Assembly (NCBI GenBank): GCA_903860995.1
Contig: CAIOSS010001363.1
Span: 1-6,444 of the forward strand
DNA: 6,444 bases
Source: an uncultured delta proteobacterium
GTDB taxonomy: Bacteria; Myxococcota_A; Polyangia; Polyangiales; Ga0077539
Direction: 5' to 3'
Of the stretch, positions 1 to 4,887 are shown one piece after another. The first letter of the stretch is position 1. Each line of letters begins with the position of its first letter. Below the pieces are notes generated by a model. It was not told the origin of the DNA. It worked only from the letters and a program-made list of their open reading frames with translations, and did not search any database. The translations under genes were made by a program, and so were the position numbers.

Positions 1-1089
1 GGGCGGCGGCGACTCGCCCGGCCGCAGCGCGGTGGTCACCGTCACGTCCCGCGCCTGTCCCTCGCGCAGGCTGCCCAGAACGATGCGCTCGCCCGGGGCG
101 CGCGTGGCCATGAGCCGGGCGATGTCGTTGCGGCCGTGCACGGCCCGGCCGTCGACCGCGACGATCACATCCGAGGGGCGCAGCCCCGCCGCCGCCGCCG
201 GGCTGTCGGGCAGCACCACGCTGACCAGCGCCCCGCTGCCCGCCGCGCCGAAGGAGGCCAGGTCGGGGGTGAGGTCTTGCGTGTCGAGGCCCGTCCAGCC
301 GCGGGTCACGCGCCCGGTGGCGAGCACCTGCCGCACGACCTGCTGCACCAGCCGCGACGACACCGCGAAGCCGATGCCCTGCCCGCGGCCCACCACCAGG
401 GTGTTGATGCCGAGCACTTCGCCGCGGATGTTGATGAGCGCGCCGCCGGAGTTGCCCGGGTTGATGCTCGCGTCGGTCTGGAGGTAGTCCTCGACCTCGT
501 TCATGCCGAGGCCGCCGCGCCCGGTGGCGGAGACCACCCCGTGGGTGACCGTGGCCTCGAGGCCGAAGGGCGCGCCGATGGCCAGCACCCACTCGCCCAC
601 CCGCGCGGCGTCGCTGTCGGCGAAGCCCGCCGTCGGGAGCGCGCGCGCCTCGATCTTGACCACGGCGAGGTCGGCCGAGGGGTCGGTGCCGAGCACGCGC
701 CCGGCGAAGGTGCGCCCGTCGCGGAGGTGCACCTGGATGCGCGTCGCCCCCTCCACCACGTGGTGGTTGGTGACGATCACCCCGTCCTCGCGGATGAGCA
801 CCCCGGAGCCGCTGCCGTGGCGCCGCTGCGGCTCCTCCGGGGGCGCCCCCCAGAAGCCGGGGGCGTTGTAGAGCATCACGTCCGAGCGGCGGGTGAACTC
901 CACGTAGAGCGTCACCACCGCGGGCAGCGTGCGCGACGCCACCTCGCTGAACACCAGGCCGAGGTTGATGGCCGAGTCGACCGCCGGCGGCGGCGCGCGG
1001 GGCGGCGCGGGCGGGCGGGGCTGCGCGCCGGCGGGGGCGAAGGCGAAGGCGAGCGCGAGGGAGGCGGAGAGCAGCGGGCGCCAGCGCAT
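1..1089 (-). CDS. HtrA/Deg-family periplasmic serine protease with a PDZ domain (3' end cut by the window)
   Basis: Trypsin-fold protease of the DegP/DegQ/HtrA family, expected to degrade or chaperone misfolded envelope proteins in the periplasm. The frame stays open for all 363 visible codons and has no stop before the left edge. Residues 1-22 look like a Sec signal peptide (MRWR start, Ala/Leu/Phe core, probable cleavage after AGA-22). A Pro-rich linker follows (about 23-36), then the protease domain (about 45-255). The catalytic triad is visible: His110 in TNHHVV, Asp140 in SADLAVVKI and Ser214 in NPGNSGGAL. One PDZ domain begins near 262 (GWTGLDTQ) and includes SPAAAAGLRPSDVIVAVDG; a second PDZ, as in DegP, cannot be judged because the end is missing. 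ATG at 1089 was chosen because it begins the signal peptide directly. There is no clear Shine-Dalgarno sequence. It lies 54 bases downstream of the exported Cys-rich protein gene on the same strand. Family certain; exact subtype (DegP, DegQ or DegS-like) not resolved. Confidence 0.93.
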   Translation of the reverse strand, partial: MRWRPLLSASLALAFAFAPAGAQPRPPAPPRAPPPAVDSAINLGLVFSEVASRTLPAVVTLYVEFTRRSDVMLYNAPGFWGAPPEEPQRRHGSGSGVLIREDGVIVTNHHVVEGATRIQVHLRDGRTFAGRVLGTDPSADLAVVKIEARALPTAGFADSDAARVGEWVLAIGAPFGLEATVTHGVVSATGRGGLGMNEVEDYLQTDASINPGNSGGALINIRGEVLGINTLVVGRGQGIGFAVSSRLVQQVVRQVLATGRVTRGWTGLDTQDLTPDLASFGAAGSGALVSVVLPDSPAAAAGLRPSDVIVAVDGRAVHGRNDIARLMATRAPGERIVLGSLREGQARDVTVTTALRPGESPPP

Positions 1090-1095
1090 GGGCGG

Positions 1096-1101
1096 AGCCT
1101 A
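1096..1101 (-). promoter_or_regulatory. Possible -10 element (TAGGCT) just before the HtrA-family start
   Basis: Reading the minus strand, TAGGCT is followed by CCGCCC and then the ATG at 1089. A -10 box this close would give a transcript starting at or next to the ATG, which fits the absence of a Shine-Dalgarno sequence. No convincing -35 box was seen. Similar TAnnnT hexamers precede the starts at 3411 and 3739. The protease may instead be read only from the upstream gene. Confidence 0.25.
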
Positions 1102-1143
1102 CGACGCCCGCGGCGCGATGGCTGTACCCCTGCGGACGAGTGG

Positions 1144-3411
1144 CTACGGAATCGGGGTGAAGCGGGTGCGCGCGTTGGAGATGATGGGGCAGGAGTTGCC
1201 CGAGGGGCACGGGCCGACAGCCTGGGTGCCGCCGGGGTTCTCCATGCCGACGGTGGCGGTGCCCACGCCGGACATGGCGCCGTAGGCGAGGTCGATGACG
1301 CCGCTGCCCTCGTGCACGATCAGCTCGAAATTGAGCACGCTCGAGAAGTCTGCGTAGTACCGGGCGCCCGCCCACTGCGCGACCCACCGGCGGCTCGGCG
1401 CGGACCCGACGGTGGCGACGCAGACCCCCGACGTTCCGGTCTCGAGGTCGCGCCACTGCGGGGCGATGACCCCGTTGGGGGTGCCCACGCTGGGCAGGGT
1501 GCCCGAGAGGCTGACGAACCCGACGCCGGCGTTGACCTGCACGTACCCGTTGGAGACGACATACATCGGCGCGCCCGCCGCGAGCGCGGCGCCCCACCAG
1601 CGCGTGGCGAAGGGGATCGGCACGCTGAACCCGTCGTCGTCGGTCGACTGGAGCATGCGCACCGAACCGGGCGCGCCGCACGCGTCGACGTAGGGGACCG
1701 ACGACGCCGTGAGGGACGAGTCGACGGCGTAGTTGGCGCCGCCGCCGCACGCGCCCGCGATGCACCACTGCCCGCCGATGCAGGTGCGGCCGCAGGCGCC
1801 GCAGTGGGCGGGGTCGGTGTTGAGGTCGACGCACGCGCCGGTGCACGCGGTCTGCCCCGCGGGGCACGCGAGGCCGCACGCGCCGGCGTTGCAGCTCTCG
1901 CCGGCGGCGCAGGCGCGCCCGCACATCCCGCAGTGGGCCGCGCTGGTCTGGAGGTTGGCGCACGCCCCGGAGCAGGTGGTGTCGATGGGGCGGCAGGGCA
2001 GCGTCGGGCCGGTGAGGGTCGCGTCGCAATAGCCGACGGTCTCCAGGCCGCTGGCGCGAAACTGCGACGAGCCCTCGTGGTGGAAGTACCACCGGCGCCA
2101 CACGGGCGAGACCGTGAACGAGCACATGTCCGACAGGGACGTGAAGGTGGCGAGGGTGCTCACGGTCCCTTCGGGCACGCGCATGCGGGCGATGGCCGTC
2201 CCGCTCTGCACGTAGTCGACGTAGAGCGCCCCGCCGTAGAACTCCGCCACGCCCCAGATCGCCCAGCTTTCGCACGCGGCGCGGGGGGTGGGCATCGCCA
2301 CGGCGCCGAGGTCGATGACGGCGCCGCTCGGCAGGCTCACGTGCCACGCGCGGCCGCCGCCCATGAGGATGATGCGCTCGTAGCCCGAGAAGATGCCGAC
2401 GCTTCCGGTGGCCGGCAGGGGGATGGGCTGCGAGAGGTTGATCAGCCCGGAGGTGAGCCCGCCCGTCATGGGGTTGAGCTCCATCAGCGAGGTGATCGTC
2501 CCGCCCATGTTGGTGACCGGGGTCGAGCCGATGGCGAGGGTGTAGAGCGCCCCGGTGGCGAGGTTGCTCACCAGGCCGTCGTAGATGCGCCCCACCGTCT
2601 CGCCGACGAGGGACTGCAGGTCGAAGCGCCCGGTGCTGGTGTCCCCGGAGTAGAAGAGCCGCGCGCCGGAGACCGCGATGCCGCCGCGGTCGTCGCCGGT
2701 CACGGCCAGGTGGTCGACGGTGCTGCAGTTGTTCGCCGAGAGCCCCACCTGGAAGCTCGCCCCGGGGATGACCCCCCCGACGCAGCGCCCGAGGGCGCAG
2801 CGCGCCCCGGTGGCGCAGGCGCGGCCACACATGCCGCAGTGCGCGGCGTCGGTCTGGAGGTTGGCGCACGCGCCGCCGCACACGACCGTAGGCGCCGCGC
2901 AGACCAGGGTGCACACCCCCGCCGCGCACATCTGCCCGGTGGCGCAGGTGCGGCCGCAGCCGCCGCAGTGGGCCGCGCTGGTCTGGGTGTTGACGCACGG
3001 CCCGGCGCCGCACTCGCTGAGGGGCGCCGCGCAGCGCGGGCCCGTGTCTGCGGGGCCCGTATCGACGGGCCCGCCGAGGTCCACGGGGGCGCCGCTGTCG
3101 ACCGGGCCCGTGTCCTCGGGGCCGCCGAGGTCGGTGGGCGCGCCGAGGTCTTCGGGGGCCGTCGCCACGTCGTCTGGCGCCCCCACATCGGGCGGATCGA
3201 CCGGCGGCACGTCGTCCTCACCCGGGAAACCGACGTCGTCTGCGGGGGCCACCTTCGCGTCGGGGTCGCCCAGATCGGTCGGGTCTAGGCCCGCGTCGAC
3301 GGCGGTGCCCATGTCCGGCACCGCGCTCTCATCGATGAGCTGCTGGGCGCACGAGAGGGGGAGGAGCGCGAGGCAGAGGGCGATTCCACGCAAGGCAGGC
3401 CGTCGGTCCAT
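1144..3411 (-). CDS. Exported cysteine-rich, nidogen-like-domain surface protein (putative lipoprotein)
   Basis: Predicted exported protein of 755 residues; specific function unknown. The chosen ATG (3411) gives a compact signal peptide, MDRRPALRG plus a hydrophobic core ending LLPLSC-21. Cys21 could be lipidated, but Pro at -3 departs from the standard lipobox, and SCA-22 could serve signal peptidase I. Starts at 3450 or 3459 are in frame but put 13-16 extra residues before the signal; GGGAG lies only 2 bases before the 3450 ATG, too close for a good ribosome site. Residues 30-125 form an acidic low-complexity linker of DxG, DxGP and APxD units. Four Cys-rich modules with HCGxCGRxC cores follow at about 127-167, 171-210, 473-512 and 516-555. 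Modules 2 and 3 flank a Gly/Ser-rich region (214-472) that may be beta-propeller-like. The C-terminus (about 594-755) resembles nidogen-type domains: VVSNGYVQVN, NGVIAPQWRDLET, FELIVHEGSGVIDLAYG, ATVGMENPGG. Likely cell-surface or secreted adhesive or structural role (inference). Confidence 0.85.
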   Translation of the reverse strand: MDRRPALRGIALCLALLPLSCAQQLIDESAVPDMGTAVDAGLDPTDLGDPDAKVAPADDVGFPGEDDVPPVDPPDVGAPDDVATAPEDLGAPTDLGGPEDTGPVDSGAPVDLGGPVDTGPADTGPRCAAPLSECGAGPCVNTQTSAAHCGGCGRTCATGQMCAAGVCTLVCAAPTVVCGGACANLQTDAAHCGMCGRACATGARCALGRCVGGVIPGASFQVGLSANNCSTVDHLAVTGDDRGGIAVSGARLFYSGDTSTGRFDLQSLVGETVGRIYDGLVSNLATGALYTLAIGSTPVTNMGGTITSLMELNPMTGGLTSGLINLSQPIPLPATGSVGIFSGYERIILMGGGRAWHVSLPSGAVIDLGAVAMPTPRAACESWAIWGVAEFYGGALYVDYVQSGTAIARMRVPEGTVSTLATFTSLSDMCSFTVSPVWRRWYFHHEGSSQFRASGLETVGYCDATLTGPTLPCRPIDTTCSGACANLQTSAAHCGMCGRACAAGESCNAGACGLACPAGQTACTGACVDLNTDPAHCGACGRTCIGGQWCIAGACGGGANYAVDSSLTASSVPYVDACGAPGSVRMLQSTDDDGFSVPIPFATRWWGAALAAGAPMYVVSNGYVQVNAGVGFVSLSGTLPSVGTPNGVIAPQWRDLETGTSGVCVATVGSAPSRRWVAQWAGARYYADFSSVLNFELIVHEGSGVIDLAYGAMSGVGTATVGMENPGGTQAVGPCPSGNSCPIISNARTRFTPIP
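1747..1866 (-). repeat. Cys-rich module 4 of the exported protein
   Basis: Encodes CPAGQTACTGACVDLNTDPA followed by HCGACGRTC, WC and GAC. The cysteine spacing is the same as in the other modules. It is joined directly to module 3 and precedes the C-terminal nidogen-like region. Such modules are often labelled Stig1-like in myxobacterial proteins and are probably disulfide-rich folding units. Confidence 0.7.
1876..1995 (-). repeat. Cys-rich module 3 of the exported protein
   Basis: Begins at CRPIDTTCSGACANLQTSAA and continues HCGMCGRACAAG. It closely matches module 2 despite about 790 bases between them: an exact 20-base identity (gtctggaggttggcgcacgc on the plus strand) lies at 1946-1965 here and at 2852-2871 in module 2. 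Confidence 0.7.
2782..2901 (-). repeat. Cys-rich module 2 of the exported protein
   Basis: Encodes CAAPTVVCGGACANLQTDAA followed by HCGMCGRACATG, ending in RC. It is the closest relative of module 3 in both protein and DNA and sits on the N-terminal side of the central Gly/Ser-rich region. Confidence 0.7.
2911..3033 (-). repeat. Cys-rich module 1 of the exported protein
   Basis: Encodes CAAPLSECGAGPCVNTQTSA, then AHCGGCGRTCATGQMC and GVC. It is the most divergent of the four modules at its start (ECGAGPC instead of CGGAC) and follows the acidic linker directly. Confidence 0.7.
3037..3327 (-). repeat. Degenerate repeat tract encoding an Asp/Pro/Gly/Ala linker
   Basis: About 97 codons dominated by Asp, Gly, Pro, Ala and Val, with recurring units such as VDLGGP, VDTGP, ADTGP, EDLGAP and TDLGGP. 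The DNA shows matching imperfect repetition of GGGCCCGT and CGAGGTC-type units on the plus strand. It is probably an extended, strongly acidic stalk holding the folded part of the protein away from the membrane or signal-peptide end. Such tracts can change length by slippage. Confidence 0.7.
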
Positions 3412-3437
3412 GGCTTCCGCGAAACTATCGCGAAGCC
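3412..3437. promoter_or_regulatory. Bulged 10-bp inverted repeat directly before the exported-protein ATG (possible operator)
   Basis: The left arm GGCTTcCGCGA (3412-3422) and right arm TCGCGAAGCC (3428-3437) are reverse complements over 10 bases with one extra C. The loop is AACTA (3423-3427). The repeat begins at the base adjacent to the ATG at 3411 and encloses the TAGTTT hexamer proposed as the -10 element. A bound repressor or activator here would control this gene directly; alternatively, a hairpin in the RNA could hide the start region. Confidence 0.45.
3422..3427 (-). promoter_or_regulatory. Possible -10 element (TAGTTT) of the exported-protein gene
   Basis: On the minus strand TAGTTT lies 10 bases before the ATG at 3411 and is the most AT-rich patch in a GC-rich neighbourhood. 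A transcript from it would have almost no leader, which supports 3411 over the upstream in-frame ATGs at 3450 and 3459. The -35 region (about 3445-3450) has no recognisable consensus. Confidence 0.3.
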
Positions 3438-3452
3438 GCGGAAAGTACATGA

Positions 3453-3659
3453 CTCCCATCGCGCGCCGTCAGATCGCACCCGCTCGCAGAACCGTCGGCC
3501 GCGCGGTACGCGCTGCGCCCCGAGCGCTACGTCGCCCTCATCGGCATCGGCGAGTCTCTGGCCAACGTCGCCTTCGCGCTGGTCTTCGTGGTGCTCGCCG
3601 CGCTGGCCGCGTCCGTCGGGGCGTGGCGCGTCGCCCGCGGGCACCTCGAGCCCGCCTGA
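3453..3659 (+). pseudogene. Open frame encoding one transmembrane helix, without a conventional start codon (gene remnant or non-standard start)
   Basis: The frame opens after a TGA at 3450-3452 and ends at TGA 3657-3659. It contains no ATG or TTG, and its only GTG codons lie inside the helix. Its last part reads RPERYVALIGIGE, then SLANVAFALVFVVLAALAAS, then VGAWRVARGHLEPA. This gives a clear hydrophobic helix of about 20 residues followed by a basic tail, as in a single-pass inner-membrane protein with a positive-inside C-terminus. From about 3492 to the stop nearly every codon ends in G or C, matching the real genes nearby. The other two frames of the strand look like arginine-rich shadows. 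Options: the 3' remnant of a longer membrane protein, a small protein starting at CTG 3513, or a gene disrupted by a frameshift or sequence error. I do not recognise the family. Confidence 0.35.
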
Positions 3660-3670
3660 CGGCCCCCTTC

Positions 3671-3704
3671 CTGAGCCGCGTCTGGGCCGGATCGCTCGGC
3701 TGAG
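3671..3704. repeat. Imperfect inverted repeat upstream of rfbG
   Basis: CTGAGCCG (3671-3678) and CGGCTGAG (3697-3704) are inverted copies with one mismatch, separated by 18 bases. CTGAGCC also recurs directly at 3700-3706. It lies between the end of the transmembrane frame and the rfbG start, so it could be a weak terminator for the former or a regulatory site for the latter. There is no T-run after it, so a classic intrinsic terminator is unlikely. Confidence 0.25.
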
Positions 3705-3723
3705 CCCGGAGGGCGAATCGCGC

Positions 3724-3729
3724 TACCTT
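3724..3729 (+). promoter_or_regulatory. Possible -10 element (TACCTT) of the rfbG-rfbH unit
   Basis: TACCTT is followed by nine bases (CGCGCCGCC) and then the rfbG ATG. There is no Shine-Dalgarno sequence in between, so a transcript starting near the ATG would be nearly leaderless. The best -35 candidate, ctgagc at 3700-3705, is poor. The call rests mainly on its position and on the similar hexamers before the other two transcription units. Confidence 0.3.
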
Positions 3730-3738
3730 CGCGCCGCC

Positions 3739-4884
3739 ATGAACCACCCCACCTCCGCCGAGCTGACCCGCGCCTACGCCGGCCGCCGGGTCTTCGTCAC
3801 CGGCCACACCGGCTTCAAGGGCGCCTGGCTCACGCGCTGGCTCCTCGACCTCGGCGCCGACGTCACCGGCTACGCCCTCGCGCCCGACACCTCGCCCTCG
3901 CTCTTCGAGCAGCTCGGGCTCGCCGCGCACCTGCGCCGCCACCACGTCGCCGACGTGCGCGACGCCGCGCGCCTGCGCGCCGCCGTGGCCGAGGCCGCCC
4001 CGGACGTGGTCTTCCACCTCGCCGCGCAGCCGCTCGTGCGCCGCAGCTACGAGGAGCCCCTGTTCACCCTGGAGACCAACGTCATGGGCACGGCCCACGT
4101 GCTCGAGGCCGTGCGCGCGGCGCAGCGCCCCTGCGCAGCGGTGATGGTCACCTCGGACAAGTGCTACGAAAACCGCGAGCAGCTCTACGGCTACCGCGAG
4201 GACGAGGCCATGGGCGGCCACGACGTGTACTCCATGTCCAAGGGCGCCTCGGAGCTGGTCATCGCGTCGTGGCGGCGGAGCTTCTTCCCCCCGGCGCAGC
4301 TCGCCCACCACGGGGTCGCCGTCGCCTCGGGCCGCGCGGGCAACGTCATCGGCGGCGGCGACCAGGCCGCCGACCGGATCATCCCCGACTGCGTCCGCGC
4401 CCTCACCCGGGGGGTACCCATCCCCGTGCGCAACCCCGACGCCGTGCGCCCGTGGCAGCACGTGCTCGAGCCCCTCGGGGCCTACCTCCTCCTGGGCGCG
4501 CGGCTCCTGGGCGTGGGCACCACCACCCCCGAGCGCTTCTGTGAGGGCTTCAATTTCGGCCCGCAGACCGAGGCCACCCGCCCGGTGCGCGACGTGGTGC
4601 GCGCCCTCATCGGGGCGTGGGGCGGCGGCACCTGGGACGACCGCTCCGACCCGGGGGCCGTGCACGAGGCGAAGCTCCTGCGCCTCTCCATCGAGAAGGC
4701 CTGGGCGCGCCTCGGGTGGTCGCCGCGGTGGGGCTTCGAGCGCACCATCGCCGAGACCGCCCGCTGGTACCGCGCCTGGCACGAGGGCGCCCCGGGGCCG
4801 GCGCTCGACGCCCTCTGCAGCGCGCAGATCAAGCACTACCTCGACGCCGACGGGGCCGTCGTGGGAGACCACCAGGCACCCTGA
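3739..4884 (+). CDS. rfbG: CDP-glucose 4,6-dehydratase
   Basis: NAD-dependent, cytoplasmic short-chain dehydrogenase/reductase-type sugar-nucleotide enzyme that converts CDP-D-glucose to CDP-4-dehydro-6-deoxy-D-glucose. This is the committed branch step towards CDP-3,6-dideoxyhexoses for O-antigen or other surface glycans. The 381 residues are somewhat longer than the roughly 355-360 usual for the family. The Rossmann NAD site is TGHTGFKG (21-28), with the family signature GHTGFKGAWL. The HLAAQPLVRRSY stretch (93-104) is typical. The catalytic Ser139-Asp140-Lys141 lies in VTSDKCYENRE, and Tyr164/Lys168 form YSMSK within GGHDVYSMSK (relatives commonly have GGHDPYS). RAGNVIGGGD (199-208) and RPWQHVLEPLGAYL (237-250) match CDP-glucose rather than dTDP-glucose dehydratases. 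The start at 3739 places the Rossmann motif at the usual distance. It is followed after 3 bases by rfbH, which uses its product. The usual partner rfbF is not immediately upstream. Confidence 0.95.
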   Translation: MNHPTSAELTRAYAGRRVFVTGHTGFKGAWLTRWLLDLGADVTGYALAPDTSPSLFEQLGLAAHLRRHHVADVRDAARLRAAVAEAAPDVVFHLAAQPLVRRSYEEPLFTLETNVMGTAHVLEAVRAAQRPCAAVMVTSDKCYENREQLYGYREDEAMGGHDVYSMSKGASELVIASWRRSFFPPAQLAHHGVAVASGRAGNVIGGGDQAADRIIPDCVRALTRGVPIPVRNPDAVRPWQHVLEPLGAYLLLGARLLGVGTTTPERFCEGFNFGPQTEATRPVRDVVRALIGAWGGGTWDDRSDPGAVHEAKLLRLSIEKAWARLGWSPRWGFERTIAETARWYRAWHEGAPGPALDALCSAQIKHYLDADGAVVGDHQAP

Positions 4885-4887
4885 GCG

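Noticed and set aside
1747..3033. CRISPR-like array suggested by repeated GCCGCAGTGGGC-type units
   Set aside because: The repeats are in frame, irregularly spaced and correspond to the HCGxCGRxC protein modules; there are no uniform repeats or spacers.
136..3288. A 1050-codon open frame on the plus strand opposite the protease and the exported protein
   Set aside because: Its translation is an Ala/Arg/Gly/His-rich low-complexity string with no domain. It is antisense to two well-supported genes and is a normal by-product of very high GC content.
3450..3459. Earlier ATGs (3450 and 3459, minus strand) as start of the exported protein
   Set aside because: They place 13-16 extra residues, partly charged, before an otherwise compact signal peptide. 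GGGAG is only 2 bases from the 3450 ATG, and both lie upstream of the TAGTTT promoter candidate.
2678..3703. A 341-codon plus-strand frame crossing from inside the exported-protein gene into the intergenic region
   Set aside because: It is antisense to the Cys-module and linker codons, which explain its repetitive Ser/Gly/Pro content. Its final part is an arginine-rich frame of the region better explained by the transmembrane frame at 3453-3659.
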